A DNA stretch of 64,000 bases from Streptomyces sp. CNQ-509 (GTDB lineage: Bacteria; Actinomycetota; Actinomycetes; Streptomycetales; Streptomycetaceae), in assembly GCF_001011035.1 (NCBI RefSeq), contig NZ_CP011492.1, positions 3,233,501 through 3,297,500 on the forward strand, written 5' to 3'. How positions within the stretch are numbered: position 1 is the first letter of the stretch; the number at the start of each line of letters is the position of its first letter. Shown piece after piece: positions 17,568 to 26,900 of the stretch. The notes under the pieces were generated by a model. That model did not search any database, had not been told where the DNA came from, and worked only from the letters and a program-made list of their open reading frames with translations. The position numbers and the translations under genes are program-made.

Positions 17568-19403
17568 GTGAGGTCTGGGAGAACAGAGCCGTCAGACAGG
17601 TTCCGTACGACACGAAGGGGGCGCCGGGCCGCGGCCGGTGCCGCCGCGCTGGCGGTGGCCGGCAGCCTTTTCGCCGCCGCGCAGCCCGCGGGCGCGGACA
17701 GCGCGGAGAAGCAGGACCGCGGCCGTACCGTCGACGTCCAACTGCTGTCCTTCAACGACTTCCACGGCAACCTCGAACCCCCGCAGGGCTCGTCGGGAGA
17801 GGTCGCGGAACTCCAGCCGGACGGCTCGAAGAAGACCGTCAAGGCAGGCGGCGTCGCCTACCTCGCCACCTCCCTGCGCGACGCCCGCGAGGGCAACCGC
17901 TACTCCGTCACCGCCGCCGCGGGCGACCTCGTCGGCGCCAGCCCGCTGGTCTCCGGCCTCTTCCACGACGAGCCCACCGTCGAGGCCATGAACGGCCTCG
18001 GCCTCGACGTCGCCGGCGTCGGCAACCACGAGTTCGACGAGGGCATCGCCGAGCTGCGGCGCCTCCAGGACGGCGGCAACCACCCCGAGGACGGCGGCTA
18101 CCGGGAGGGCCGCACCTACGGGGGCGCGGACTTCCCCTACCTCGCCGCCAACGTCACCGACGAGAAAACCGGCAAGCCGGCCCTCGACCCGGTGTACGTC
18201 TGGAAGAAGGAGGGCGTGAAGATCGGCTTCATCGGCGTGACGCTGGAGGCCACCCCCGACATCGTCTCCGCGGAGGGCGTCAAGGGGCTGAAGTTCCACG
18301 ACGAGATCGAGACGATCGACACGTACGCGAAGCAACTGCGGCGCCAGGGCGTGGAGTCCATCGTCGCCCTCGTCCACGAGGGCGGGTACCCCGCGGCCTC
18401 GGCGGGCGGCGCGTACAACTACGACTGCGACACCCCGGGCCCCGGCGCCGGGATCTCCGGTCCCGTCGCCGAGATCGCCAAGGGCACCACGGCGAGCGTC
18501 GACGCCTTCGTCACCGGGCACACCCACCAGCCGTACGCCTGCACCATCCCCGACCCGGAGGGCAACCCGCGCAGCGTCACCTCCGCGTCGTCCTTCGGCC
18601 GGCTCTACACCGACACCACGCTCACGTACGACCGCCGCACCGGCGACATCGTGCGCACCGCGACCAAGCTGCCGGACGCCGAGAACCACGTGGTCGACCG
18701 CGAGCAGCGCCGGGCGCCGGACATGACCTCGCTGGTCGAGGAGTGGAACGAGCTCGCCGCGCCGATCGCCGCCAAGCCCGTCGGCTACGTCTCCGGCGAC
18801 ATCCCGCGCGAGGGCACCGAGTCCCCGCTCGGCGACCTCATCGCCGACGCGCAGCTCGCCCACGCCAGGACGCTCGACGAGAGCACCCGGGTGGCGTTCA
18901 TGAACCCGGGCGGCATCCGCGCGGGCATCACGTACGCGTCGGCGGGCGACGAGGGCGACGGGGTCGTCACGTACGGGGAGGGCTTCACCGTCCAGCCGTT
19001 CTCGAACACCGTGAACCTGACCGGCCTCACCGGGGAGCAGCTCCTCCAGGTGCTCCGCGAGCAGGTCAGCGGCGCCAACGAGGCGGCGCCGAAGATCCTG
19101 CAGCCGTCCGCGGGGCTGACGTACACGCTGGACCTCACGGAGTCCGGCGCCGACCGCGTCGTCGCCGACTCGGTCCGGCTCGACGGGCAGCCGCTCGACC
19201 CGGCTGCCACGTACCGGGTCGCCGTCAACTCCTTCCTCGCCGGCGGCGGCGACGGCTTCCCCACCCTGGCCGACGGCACGGATCCGCTGGTCGGCGGGGA
19301 CGACCTGGCCGCCCTTGAGAGCTACCTGACGGCGAACTCCAGCGCGGACAAGCCGCTGGCACCGCCGGCCGCCGACCGGATCACGGTGATCGGGCAGCAG
19401 TAG
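17568..19403 (+). CDS. secreted 5'-nucleotidase / 2',3'-cyclic phosphodiesterase family protein
   Basis: The 611-residue exported metallophosphoesterase releases phosphate from nucleotides outside the cell. A basic N-terminus followed by a hydrophobic core and AQPAGADS forms a signal peptide. Catalytic motifs are LLSFNDFHGNLEP (D-x-H), GVGNHEFDEG (GNHE) and VTGHTHQPY (GHTH). The C-terminal 5'-nucleotidase substrate domain includes MNPGGIRAGITY and NSFLAGGGDGFPTL. GTG 17568 was chosen for its GAGGGGG 10 nt upstream and the signal peptide it exposes; a GTG at 17535 is an alternative. It ends in a strong terminator. Confidence 0.93.
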   Translation: MRSGRTEPSDRFRTTRRGRRAAAGAAALAVAGSLFAAAQPAGADSAEKQDRGRTVDVQLLSFNDFHGNLEPPQGSSGEVAELQPDGSKKTVKAGGVAYLATSLRDAREGNRYSVTAAAGDLVGASPLVSGLFHDEPTVEAMNGLGLDVAGVGNHEFDEGIAELRRLQDGGNHPEDGGYREGRTYGGADFPYLAANVTDEKTGKPALDPVYVWKKEGVKIGFIGVTLEATPDIVSAEGVKGLKFHDEIETIDTYAKQLRRQGVESIVALVHEGGYPAASAGGAYNYDCDTPGPGAGISGPVAEIAKGTTASVDAFVTGHTHQPYACTIPDPEGNPRSVTSASSFGRLYTDTTLTYDRRTGDIVRTATKLPDAENHVVDREQRRAPDMTSLVEEWNELAAPIAAKPVGYVSGDIPREGTESPLGDLIADAQLAHARTLDESTRVAFMNPGGIRAGITYASAGDEGDGVVTYGEGFTVQPFSNTVNLTGLTGEQLLQVLREQVSGANEAAPKILQPSAGLTYTLDLTESGADRVVADSVRLDGQPLDPAATYRVAVNSFLAGGGDGFPTLADGTDPLVGGDDLAALESYLTANSSADKPLAPPAADRITVIGQQ

Positions 19404-19425
19404 CCGGCCCCGTCGCCCCCGGGGG

Positions 19426-19473
19426 GGGGGTGAGCGGCGAGGCGGCCGGAACCGGCCTGCGCCGCTCACCCCC
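19426..19473. terminator. strong hairpin terminator after the nucleotidase gene
   Basis: GGGGGTGAGCGGCG (19426-19439) pairs perfectly with CGCCGCTCACCCCC (19460-19473). A nested GGCCGG-AA-CCGGCC forms the loop. It sits between two converging genes. Confidence 0.85.
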
Positions 19474-19566
19474 TTCTGCTGTGATGGCCCCCCCGGCGCG
19501 TCCCGCCCCGGCTCCCCGGCGGTACGGGCCCTTCCGGCGCAGCCTTCTCCCGGCAGGACGGGCACG

Positions 19567-19740
19567 ATGAGCAACGAGGACGCGGCAGAACCGGCGGTCG
19601 ACCCCACCGTGCCGCGGGCGACGCCGTCGCGGAGGTCTATCCGGGCATCGTCACGATGGCCCGGCATCTGGCGGCCGGCCGCGAAGGTGGGCGCGGCGAA
19701 GCCGATCGACGCGTACGGCGCGGTGGGACGCAAGCCGTAG
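19567..19740 (+). CDS. doubtful short ORF
   Basis: ATG 19567 to TAG 19738-19740 gives 57 residues with weak ribosome-site support (GGACGGG) and no recognised similarity. Around 19635-19680 another frame encodes VYPGIVTMARHLAAG, which looks more protein-like. The segment may therefore be a decayed gene remnant. The rest of the 372-bp gap from 19404 to 19775 holds only the terminator. Confidence 0.2.
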   Translation: MSNEDAAEPAVDPTVPRATPSRRSIRASSRWPGIWRPAAKVGAAKPIDAYGAVGRKP

Positions 19741-19775
19741 GACGCTCGCGCCCACCGCGGTGGTGGCCGGGACGG

Positions 19776-20198
19776 CTAGAAGTTGAAGACGTTGCCGCCG
19801 GTTGCGAGGTCCGCCGTGCAGGGGTTGGGGAAGACCTCGGAGACGTACTCGACGGGCTTGCCGCGCCACGTGCCGGTGGCGTGCAGCTCCACGGGCTCGT
19901 ACTGCATCGTGCACGCGCCCTCCTTGTCGGACAGGTCCTCGAACCGCCCGTCGACCTTCGCCAGGTCCGTGCAGGCCGACTCCGCCGCGGGGTGCGAGCC
20001 CCCGGCGGGGTCGCAGTCCAGATACGTGAAGCCGCCCTTGGCGCGGTCGCTGACGTACTTCGTCGTCAGCCGCAGGTGCGTGGCGTCGAACGGCTCGGGC
20101 AGCGGGCGCTCGGCGGAAGCGGTGGCGGCGGCGGTCAGCGGCAACAGCACGGCGGTGGCGGTGGCGGCCAGGACGGCGGCGAGGGGCCGGACGGTCAT
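19776..20198 (-). CDS. Streptomyces subtilisin inhibitor (SSI)-family protein
   Basis: The 140-residue secreted serine-protease inhibitor has a signal peptide of about 29 residues (cleavage near ATASA-ERP). The mature domain carries the four family cysteines, in CDPAGGSHP, ESACTDL, GACTMQYEP and FPNPCTADL, so two disulfides are expected. By alignment with SSI (C-P-M-V-Y-D-P), the reactive bond here is Met-Gln in C-T-M-Q-Y-E-P, keeping the P1 Met associated with subtilisin-like proteases. ATG 20198 has GAGGAG upstream. It is followed by a convergent terminator and lies beside a secretion-stress operon. Confidence 0.93.
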   Translation of the reverse strand: MTVRPLAAVLAATATAVLLPLTAAATASAERPLPEPFDATHLRLTTKYVSDRAKGGFTYLDCDPAGGSHPAAESACTDLAKVDGRFEDLSDKEGACTMQYEPVELHATGTWRGKPVEYVSEVFPNPCTADLATGGNVFNF

Positions 20199-20363
20199 GG
20201 GGGTTTCTCCTCGGCGGGGGCGTGGGGCGTGCGGGCGTCTGGAACGTCAGAGATACCCCAGTCCGTCAGCGGCGCGAGGTACCGTCACCCGAAGGAGGCA
20301 TGTCCTTCGATTCCGATTGCCCCCGCCCGTACGGGGCCCGCGGCCGTTTGCGCCGCTTCGGGC

Positions 20364-20387
20364 GCGCTGGGCCGAACGGCCCAGCGC
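20364..20387 (-). terminator. terminator of the HtrA/two-component operon
   Basis: GCGCTGGGCC (20364-20373) and GGCCCAGCGC (20378-20387) form a perfect 10-bp stem closed by a GAAC tetraloop, 26 bp past the kinase stop. Confidence 0.75.
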
Positions 20388-20412
20388 CCGCCGGCCCCCG
20401 CGCCGTCCCGCG

Positions 20413-21870
20413 CTACGCCGGCCGGTGGGGCCCGCGCCCCCGGATCGCGGACAAGGACCCCGGCGGCGGCTCCGGCGCCCCCGGCAGCCGCAACAGCGCC
20501 TCCGTCCCGCCGCCGGCCGCCCGGCGCAGCGCCACGGTGCCGCCGGCCTGCTGCACCGTACGGGCCACGATCGACAGCCCCAGCCCGCTGCCCGGCCGGC
20601 CGCGCGCCGACGGCGAGCGCCAGAACCGCTCGAAGACGTGCGGCAGCTCCGCCTCCGGGATGCCGGGCCCGTGGTCGCGCACCCGCAGCAGCCCGTCGCC
20701 GCCGAGCCCGACCTCGACCCGGCTGCCGGGCGGCGAGAACTTCACCGCGTTGTCCAGCAGATTGACCACGGCCCGCTCCAGCGCCGCGGGCTCGGCCCGT
20801 ACGAACCAGGGCGCCAGCTCCGCGTCGATCCGCACCTCGGGCGCCCGCAGCCGCACCCGCCGCACCGCCCGCTCGGCGATCTCGTCCAGCGCGACGACCG
20901 CCAGTTGGGCCTTGTCCGGCGCCGCGTCGGGCCGGGACAGCTCCTGGAGGTCGCCGATGAGCGCGGCCAGCTCGGTCATCTGCGCGGTGACGGACTCCAG
21001 CAGCTCCCTGCGCTGCCGCGGCGGCAGCTCGCGTCCTGACTCCTCGCTGCGGGCGAGCAGTTCGATGTTCGTACGCAGCGAGGTCAGCGGCGTCCGCAGC
21101 TCGTGCCCGGCGTCGGCGATGAGCTGCTGCTGCCGCTCCTGGGAGGTGGCGAGGGCGGCGGTCATGGCGTTGAACGACCGGGACAGCCGGGCGATCTCGT
21201 CGTCGCCCTCGACGGGGATCTCGACGGCGAGATCCTCGGTGCGGGCGATGTGCTCGACGGTATGCGTCAGCCGCTCCACGGGGCGCAGGCCCGCGCGGGC
21301 GACGCCGAGCCCGATCGCCCCGGCACCGAGGACGCCGCAGCCGGCGACGAGGGCGAGGACGAGGGCGAGGGTGTTGAGGGGGTCGGTGACCTCGCTGAGG
21401 GGGCGGGCGAAGGAGATGGCGGCCGGCTCGTCGTTCAGTGTGAGGCCGCCGCCGATGGTGCGGACCCGCCACTCGGTGCCGTCCGAGGTCACGTCGTGCA
21501 TGATTTCGGTACGCTGCGCGCCGCCCTGGGCGGCGACCGCCTGGTCCGTCTCGGTGACGGGGATCGTGTGCTCGCCCTGGAGCAGGCAGGCCCTGCCATC
21601 CGGGAGCACGATCTGCGCGGTCGTCCGGTCCGTGTTCAGGTCCTCCGGCGAGCCCGGGGGGCGTTCGTCGAGGCAGCCGGTGCGGACGATCCGGGGCAGG
21701 GTGTTCGGCACCTCGGCCTGCCGCAGCGAACGGTTGAACTCGTTCATGAGCTGGTCGCGGGTGATCAGCCAGCAGGAGACCGCCGCCGCCGCGATCGCCA
21801 CCGCCATCGCCGCAGCGGTGAGCAGGGCCAGCCGCGAGCGCAGGGGCAGGCGGCCGAAGCGGGACGTCAC
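20413..21870 (-). CDS. cssS: sensor histidine kinase of the secretion-stress (CssS) type
   Basis: The 485-residue kinase has TM1 at about 14-36, an extracytoplasmic sensor of about 130 residues with several cysteines, TM2 near 165-190, HAMP, HisKA with His in [14 protein letters not shown], and HATPase ([34 protein letters not shown]). The GTG start overlaps the response regulator stop (GTGA, 21870-21867). Its position downstream of htrA and its regulator matches the S. coelicolor/S. lividans CssRS locus, which responds to misfolded secreted protein. The symbol rests on that remembered context; a general MprB-like kinase is the alternative. Confidence 0.8.
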   Translation of the reverse strand: MTSRFGRLPLRSRLALLTAAAMAVAIAAAAVSCWLITRDQLMNEFNRSLRQAEVPNTLPRIVRTGCLDERPPGSPEDLNTDRTTAQIVLPDGRACLLQGEHTIPVTETDQAVAAQGGAQRTEIMHDVTSDGTEWRVRTIGGGLTLNDEPAAISFARPLSEVTDPLNTLALVLALVAGCGVLGAGAIGLGVARAGLRPVERLTHTVEHIARTEDLAVEIPVEGDDEIARLSRSFNAMTAALATSQERQQQLIADAGHELRTPLTSLRTNIELLARSEESGRELPPRQRRELLESVTAQMTELAALIGDLQELSRPDAAPDKAQLAVVALDEIAERAVRRVRLRAPEVRIDAELAPWFVRAEPAALERAVVNLLDNAVKFSPPGSRVEVGLGGDGLLRVRDHGPGIPEAELPHVFERFWRSPSARGRPGSGLGLSIVARTVQQAGGTVALRRAAGGGTEALLRLPGAPEPPPGSLSAIRGRGPHRPA

Positions 21871-22613
21871 CTGGCGGCGCCCCTGCCGCCGCTCCTCGCG
21901 TCGCCCTCCGGGGCGCGCAGGACGTAGCCGACGCCGCGGACCGTGTGCACCAGCCGGGGGGCGCCGCCGGCCTCGGTCTTGCGGCGCAGGTACATGACGT
22001 ACACGTCGAGGGAGTTGGAGGACGGCTCGAAGTCGAAGCCCCAGACGGCCTTGAGGATCTGCTCGCGCGTGAGCACCTGCCGCGGGTGGTTGAGGAAGAG
22101 CTCCAGCAGCGTGAACTCGGTGCGGGTCAGCTCCACCGGCCGGCCGCCGCGGGTGACCTCGCGGGCGGCGAGGTCCATCCGCAGGTCGCCGAACTCCAGC
22201 GCCTCGGCGGTGTCGGCCGGCTCGCCGCCCTCGGCGTACGCGCGGCGGCGCAGCAGCGCGCGGATGCGGGCGAAGAGCTCGTCCAGCTCGAACGGCTTGA
22301 CGAGGTAGTCGTCGGCGCCCGCGTCGAGGCCCGTCACGCGGTCGCCGACGGTGTCGCGGGCGGTGAGCATGAGGATGGGTACCCGGTCGCCGCCGGCCCG
22401 GAGCCTGCGGGCGGCGGTCAGGCCGTCCATGCGGGGCATGAGGACGTCGAGGACGACGAGGTCCGGCCGGTACGAGGCGGCCTTGTCGAGGGCGTCGAGA
22501 CCGTCGACGGCGAGTTCGGTTCCGTAGCCCTCGAAGGCGAGGCTGCGCTCCAGCGCCTCGCGTACGGCCGGCTCGTCGTCGACGATCAGGATGCGCTGCT
22601 GCTGCTCGGTCAC
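21867..22613 (-). CDS. cssR: OmpR-family response regulator of the secretion-stress (CssR) type
   Basis: The 248-residue protein has a receiver domain with acidic pair in [11 protein letters not shown], phospho-Asp in [13 protein letters not shown] and Lys in [12 protein letters not shown]. Its winged-helix effector contains [16 protein letters not shown] and [15 protein letters not shown]. It starts 4 nt after the htrA stop and overlaps the kinase by 4 nt, so the three genes form one operon. Likely targets are its own operon through the TCTCAGA direct repeats upstream of htrA, and other htrA-like genes elsewhere. Confidence 0.85.
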   Translation of the reverse strand: MTEQQQRILIVDDEPAVREALERSLAFEGYGTELAVDGLDALDKAASYRPDLVVLDVLMPRMDGLTAARRLRAGGDRVPILMLTARDTVGDRVTGLDAGADDYLVKPFELDELFARIRALLRRRAYAEGGEPADTAEALEFGDLRMDLAAREVTRGGRPVELTRTEFTLLELFLNHPRQVLTREQILKAVWGFDFEPSSNSLDVYVMYLRRKTEAGGAPRLVHTVRGVGYVLRAPEGDARSGGRGAAR

Positions 22614-22617
22614 GGCC

Positions 22618-23649
22618 TCAATTGTTCCTGAGGTCGCCGAGGATGTGCTTCACATCGTTGATGGGGATGGCGAAGCCGAGGCCGACGCTGCCCGCGGAGG
22701 AGTCGTCCGGCGGCGTGTACATGGCCGAGTTGATGCCGACGATCCGGCCCTGCATGTCGATGAGTGCGCCGCCGGAGTTGCCGTGGTTGAGCGAGGCGTC
22801 GGTCTGGATGGCCTGGTACGTGGTCGTCTCCGGCCCGAGCCGCCCGTTGTACTGGCCGCCGCCGAAGCCGAACGGCCACTGCTCGCCGCGCTGCGGCTGC
22901 CCGCCCTCCTCCTTCTCGACGGTCACGTCGCGGTCGAGCGCGGAGACGATGCCGCTGGTGACGCTGCCGCTCAGGCCCTCGGGGGAGCCGATGGCGACGA
23001 CCTCGTCGCCGACCTTCAGGGAGTCGGAGTCGCCGAGGGTGGCGGGCTTGAGGCCGCTCTTGCCCTGCACCTTGATGAGGGCCATGTCGAGGTCGGGGTC
23101 GGTGCCGACGACGTCGGCGGCGGCGGTGGAGCCGTCGCTGAAGGTGACCTGGACCTGCTCGGCGCCGGAGACGACGTGGTTGTTGGTGAGGATCTCGCCG
23201 CTCTCGGTGACGATCACCCCGGACCCCGTCGACTGCCCGGCGGTCGAGGAGGACTTGATCTCCACGACGCTGGGGCTGACGGCGGCGGCGACGCCGGCGA
23301 CGGAGCCGCTGTTCCCGGAGGAGACCTGGGTGCCGCTGGCAGGGCTGGAGGCGCTGGTGCTCGTACCGGACGAATCGGTCAGCTCCCCGACGAGGGCGGC
23401 GCTGCCGCCCCCGACGATGGCGGCGACCAGCGCGGCGGCGGCGAGCAGCCCCAGGGGCCCCCTGGCCCGCCCGCGCCGTGGCGGCCCGGCGGGGGGCGGC
23501 GGCGGGGCGCCGAACCCGGCGTACCCGCCGCCGTGCGCGCCGGCGAGGGTCTGAGGCTGGCCCGCGCCGGCCCGGTCGGCGGGCAGGACCCCGTCACGGC
23601 CGGCTGCGAAGGCGGGCGGGGTGCTGGTGCGGTATGTCTGCTCCGTCAT
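22618..23649 (-). CDS. htrA: membrane-anchored HtrA/DegP-type serine protease
   Basis: The 343-residue protein has a Pro/Gly-rich cytoplasmic N-terminus (1-60), one membrane helix (about 63-85) and an extracytoplasmic trypsin-like domain. The triad is His in LTNNHVVSG, Asp in [11 protein letters not shown] and Ser in [11 protein letters not shown]. The chain ends right after the protease fold with no PDZ domain, unlike classical DegP. It degrades misfolded exported proteins. It is first in an operon with an adjacent two-component system, matching the htrA2-cssRS arrangement in S. lividans as remembered. Confidence 0.9.
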   Translation of the reverse strand: MTEQTYRTSTPPAFAAGRDGVLPADRAGAGQPQTLAGAHGGGYAGFGAPPPPPAGPPRRGRARGPLGLLAAAALVAAIVGGGSAALVGELTDSSGTSTSASSPASGTQVSSGNSGSVAGVAAAVSPSVVEIKSSSTAGQSTGSGVIVTESGEILTNNHVVSGAEQVQVTFSDGSTAAADVVGTDPDLDMALIKVQGKSGLKPATLGDSDSLKVGDEVVAIGSPEGLSGSVTSGIVSALDRDVTVEKEEGGQPQRGEQWPFGFGGGQYNGRLGPETTTYQAIQTDASLNHGNSGGALIDMQGRIVGINSAMYTPPDDSSAGSVGLGFAIPINDVKHILGDLRNN

Positions 23650-23671
23650 GCCCTCGACGATCCCCGCGGAT

Positions 23672-23690
23672 TCTGAGAGGCGTCTGAGAC
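23672..23690 (-). promoter_or_regulatory. direct-repeat operator upstream of htrA
   Basis: On the minus strand TCTCAGA occurs twice, exactly 11 bp apart (GTCTCAGACGCCTCTCAGA). This is the spacing bound by OmpR-family dimers. It lies 23-41 bp before the htrA ATG, overlapping where the core promoter would be (CAGAAT as a possible -10). Probable CssR autoregulatory site. Confidence 0.65.
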
Positions 23691-24071
23691 GTGGGTAAGA
23701 AGCGGAGTAAAACCGCGTTTGCCCGATATAAAGCCGAAGGACTGGGACCGGAGGCCCCGCGGTACTACGTTGACCGTTTGACGCGGGGTTTACTCCCGGA
23801 TCCCACGTGCGGAGACAACGTGCACATGGTCTACGTCGGCCTGCACATACCGCGCTGGCCGCTGCTGAAGCTCCACGGCCGGAAGGCGGTCAAGACCTGG
23901 TGGGGAGTGGAGGACCTATCGGGCCCTCGGTGGTCACCCGCGACAGACGGCAACGTCAGAAGTCGACGGTGGCTCCCGGCCCGCTTCGGCCTGAGCCGCC
24001 GCCTCGGCGGCTGGGCCGACCCGGTGAGGTCGTACAGACCGCCCCCGGCGGGTGCCCATCCGGACAGAGCG
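23691..24071. other. intergenic stretch without a convincing gene
   Basis: These 381 bp separate htrA from the DUF397 gene. An open frame starts at GTG 23691 and runs on into the antisense of DUF397, but it has rare codons (AAA, TTT, TAT, TTA) and no ribosome site. The first 100 bp are distinctly richer in A/T than the neighbouring genes. Promoter-like TTGACC and TTGACG hexamers are present near 23768-23782. Confidence 0.4.
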
Positions 24072-24266
24072 CTACGTCTGGGGGAACTCCCCGCGCCTGA
24101 CGGCCGCGACGAAGTCGGCCCACGCGGCAGCGCTGACAGCGAGGACGCCGCTCCCGGGGTCCTTGCTGTCCCGGACGCTGATCGCGGTAGCGCCTCGACG
24201 TATCTCGACGCACTCACCGTTCTGACCACTATAGGAACTCTTGAACCACTCGGAACGAGATGACAC
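24072..24266 (-). CDS. DUF397 small protein
   Basis: The 64-residue DUF397 protein has the family signature SEWFKSSYSGQNGECVEI near the N-terminus and VRDSKDPGSGVLAVS in the middle. GTG 24266 follows AAGGAAG. It starts 11 nt after the stop of the XRE regulator, so the two are one transcript. In Streptomyces such small proteins pair with WhiJ-like regulators and modulate them; the exact mechanism is not visible here. Confidence 0.9.
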   Translation of the reverse strand: MSSRSEWFKSSYSGQNGECVEIRRGATAISVRDSKDPGSGVLAVSAAAWADFVAAVRRGEFPQT

Positions 24267-24277
24267 GGGACTCTTCC

Positions 24278-25177
24278 TTAGGGACGAGGCAGTTCGTTCG
24301 CAATCCTGCCGATCAGAGACTCGGACTCCAACGCGCTGAGAGCCGTGGCCCGGATGTGGTCGAAGGCACTGCCCAGCCGGGCCGTATCCTCCCTGGCCTC
24401 CAGGTAGGCGTGGCTCGCGAAGTTCTCCAGGAGCACTACTTCCAGGGCTGCCGGAGGCGGAAAACTGTAGATCAGGAACGGATACGGCCCACCCTGATAT
24501 GCACCCGCCGTGAAGGGTAGTACCTGCAACGTCACGTTCGGAAGCTGCCCCAACTCCACAAGATGAAGCAACTGCGCGCGCAACACCTCTGGTCCACCAA
24601 CCTGCTGGCGGATCGCAGCCTCACCCAGCACCATCCACACGTTGAGAGGCGCAGGGGCCGAACGGGACAGTGCCTTCTGCCGCTCCATCCGCACGCGAAG
24701 CTTCGCCCTCTGTTCGGCGTCCAGGTCCCCTGTGGATCCACCCTGGATCACCGCCGTCGCGTAGCGCTCCGTCTGGAACAGCCCCGGGACGATGCCCGGT
24801 TGGAACCCCCGGCACTCGTACACCTCCTCCTCAAGCCCTACGAGGTCCAGGAAGTCCTGGGGCAGTTGGTCCTCCAGAACCCGCCACCACCGCTGGCGCC
24901 GACCTTCCCGCGCGAGCGCCAGCCACGATTCCCGTTCGGCGTCGCCGGTGACTCCGTAGAGATCGAGCAGCACTCGAAGGTCGAGTTGCCGAATGCCACT
25001 GCGCCCAGCCTCGATGCGGCTCACCTTCGCCGGGTGGCAGCCCAGTCGTTCCGCCGAGTCTTCCAGGTAGAGATCCTTGTCTTCCCTCAACCGGCGCAGG
25101 TTGGCGCCCAGTACCCGCCGGCGCACCGTCGGCCTCTGCTCGGCAACCACAGCCCGCCCCTTCGTCTGCGTGTTCAC
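24278..25177 (-). CDS. WhiJ-type XRE regulator with DUF5753
   Basis: The 299-residue protein has an N-terminal HTH_XRE domain (LGANLRRLREDKDLYLEDSA, then HPAKVSRIEAGRSG) and a C-terminal DUF5753 domain (FQPGIVPGLFQTERYA, VWMVLGEAAIRQQVGG, VVLLENFASHAYLE). Streptomyces carry dozens of paralogues, some tied to aerial growth and antibiotic control (WhiJ cluster, abaA locus). GTG 25177 is the start. The gene is divergent from a HATPase gene and cotranscribed with DUF397, completing the usual triad. Confidence 0.93.
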   Translation of the reverse strand: MNTQTKGRAVVAEQRPTVRRRVLGANLRRLREDKDLYLEDSAERLGCHPAKVSRIEAGRSGIRQLDLRVLLDLYGVTGDAERESWLALAREGRRQRWWRVLEDQLPQDFLDLVGLEEEVYECRGFQPGIVPGLFQTERYATAVIQGGSTGDLDAEQRAKLRVRMERQKALSRSAPAPLNVWMVLGEAAIRQQVGGPEVLRAQLLHLVELGQLPNVTLQVLPFTAGAYQGGPYPFLIYSFPPPAALEVVLLENFASHAYLEAREDTARLGSAFDHIRATALSALESESLIGRIANELPRP

Positions 25178-25189
25178 ACGGTGATCGCA

Positions 25190-25220
25190 ACGATACCCAC
25201 CGCACAGCTATGCAAGTCAA
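25190..25220 (-). promoter_or_regulatory. possible promoter of the XRE-DUF397 pair
   Basis: On the minus strand TTGACT (25220-25215), a 19-bp spacer and TATCGT (25195-25190) end about 12 bp before the GTG start. The transcript would have a very short leader. Confidence 0.35.
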
Positions 25221-25345
25221 ACATTCTGTCCCGCTTGCAATTCGCTCGGCATGCGAGGAAGCTAACGGACGGTTCACAAGCAGATACGGACTGCACTCGC
25301 GTTCGAGCTTCAGCGAGCCGTGATGCACGTCGCAAGGAGGCCACG

Positions 25346-25795
25346 ATGTCCGCACCTCGGGATTCAAGCGCCACGGCCGATGTCCCCCGCCTCGCCACTG
25401 CTGTTCATCTGTTCACTCGCCACCGAAAGAGTCCGGGCCGAGCGCGGGACGTCCTGCGGCTCCAGCTCGCTCGTTGGCAGGTGGACTGCAGGACGGCCGA
25501 GACCGCGGTACTACTGCTTTCCGAACTGGTCACCAATGCGGTCTGTCACGGACGGGTTCCACCGGGGCGTCAGATCGGGACGCGGTTCACGCTTGACGCC
25601 GGATGCCTGCGGATCGAAGTGGCCGACGCCAACGACGACCTGCCCCACCCCCGCATCGCGGGCGAGGACGACGAGAGCGGGCGCGGGCTGGCGCTCGTGG
25701 ACGCGCTTGCGGACGACTGGGGTACCTATCGGCGGGCCAACGGCATCGGGAAGTGCGTGTGGGTGCGGCTCCGGCTGCCGCCGGACCGGGGCTGA
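25346..25795 (+). CDS. RsbW/anti-sigma-type HATPase protein of the WhiJ-like triad
   Basis: The 149-residue single-domain GHKL ATPase has N box LLLSELVTNAVCHGR, G1-like region EVADANDDLPHP and G2 SGRGLALVDALAD. This is the fold of anti-sigma factor kinases such as RsbW/SpoIIAB, found next to WhiJ-like regulators in Streptomyces. ATG 25346 follows AAGGAGG (25334-25340). It is divergent from the XRE gene. The partner sigma or anti-sigma antagonist is not in the window. Confidence 0.9.
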   Translation: MSAPRDSSATADVPRLATAVHLFTRHRKSPGRARDVLRLQLARWQVDCRTAETAVLLLSELVTNAVCHGRVPPGRQIGTRFTLDAGCLRIEVADANDDLPHPRIAGEDDESGRGLALVDALADDWGTYRRANGIGKCVWVRLRLPPDRG

Positions 25796-25808
25796 CGCCC
25801 CGCCCCCG

Positions 25809-26825
25809 CTACGGGCAGCCGCAGGAGCGGCGGACCACGAGGTGCGACGGGAACTGCTTCAGGCGTTCGCGGCGCGTGGCCAGCGGGGTCTCGTCCAGGA
25901 CCAGGTCCACCGCCGCGCGGGCCATCGCCGGGCGGTCCGAGGCGACCGTCGTCAGGGGCGGGTCCGTGAGGCCCGCCTCCTTGACGTTGTCGAAGGCCGC
26001 CACGGCGAGCTCGCCGGGGACGTCGATGCGGAGTTCGCGGGCTGCGCGGAGGAGGCCGATGGCCTGGTCGTCGGTGGCGCAGAAGATGGCCGGGGGGCGG
26101 TCGGGTCCGGAGAGGAGCTTGAGGCCGACCTGGTAGGCGTCGTAGCGGTTGTACGGGGACTGGAAGAGCCGGCCCTCTGTCGAGCGGCCCGCCGCGCGCA
26201 TCGCGATGCGCCAGCCCTCCACGTGGTCGGTGACCGGGTCGCCCGTCGTCGGGGTCGTCTCGACGCCGCCGAGGCAGGCCACGTACGCGTGGCCGTGCTC
26301 CAGCAGATGGCTCGTCGCCAGCCGCGCGCCGCCGACGTCGTCGGTGACGACGACGAGGTCGTCCGGCTGGTCCCGGCGCTCGTGCATGAGCACCACCCGC
26401 GCGTCCCACGCGTCGATCTCCGCCGCCGCGGCCGCGCTCGGGCCCTGGCTGACGAGGATCAGGCCGGAGACGCGCATCCCGAGGAAGGCGCGCAGATAGT
26501 GGACCTCGCGGTCGTCGAGATAGTCGGAGTTGCCGACGAGCACCATCTTGCCGCGCTCGGACGCCGCCTGCTCCACCGCGTGCGCCATCTCGCCGAAGAA
26601 CGGCTGCCGCGCGTCCGGCACGATCATGCCGATGAGGTCCGTACGCCGCGAGGCCATGGCCTGCGCCACGCGGTCCGGGCGGTAGCCCAGCTCCTTTATC
26701 GCGGCGAGCACCCGCTCCCGGGTGGCCGGGGCGACCGGCCGGGGTCCGTTGTTGATGACGTAGCTCACGACCGCGGTCGAGGTCCCCGCCAGCCGCGCCA
26801 CGTCGTCCCGCGTCACCTTGGCCAC
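25809..26825 (-). CDS. LacI-family transcriptional regulator
   Basis: The 338-residue protein has an N-terminal LacI helix-turn-helix ([19 protein letters not shown]), a hinge helix region and a periplasmic-binding-protein-like effector domain ([17 protein letters not shown] to [19 protein letters not shown]). GTG 26825 is the start. No sugar transport or catabolic genes flank it, so its ligand cannot be guessed. A LacI gene next to glnR is conserved in S. coelicolor as remembered. Confidence 0.93.
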   Translation of the reverse strand: MAKVTRDDVARLAGTSTAVVSYVINNGPRPVAPATRERVLAAIKELGYRPDRVAQAMASRRTDLIGMIVPDARQPFFGEMAHAVEQAASERGKMVLVGNSDYLDDREVHYLRAFLGMRVSGLILVSQGPSAAAAAEIDAWDARVVLMHERRDQPDDLVVVTDDVGGARLATSHLLEHGHAYVACLGGVETTPTTGDPVTDHVEGWRIAMRAAGRSTEGRLFQSPYNRYDAYQVGLKLLSGPDRPPAIFCATDDQAIGLLRAARELRIDVPGELAVAAFDNVKEAGLTDPPLTTVASDRPAMARAAVDLVLDETPLATRRERLKQFPSHLVVRRSCGCP

Positions 26826-26900
26826 GGCGCAAGTCTACGCGTGATGACTCCCCGCACTACCCCGCCTCTGTGATGCCCCGGCCAGCGCATGGGGGCTTAC

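Noticed and set aside
23691..24263. 190-codon plus-strand frame after htrA
   Set aside because: No ribosome site, atypical codons and overlap with the DUF397 gene. Kept only as an intergenic note.
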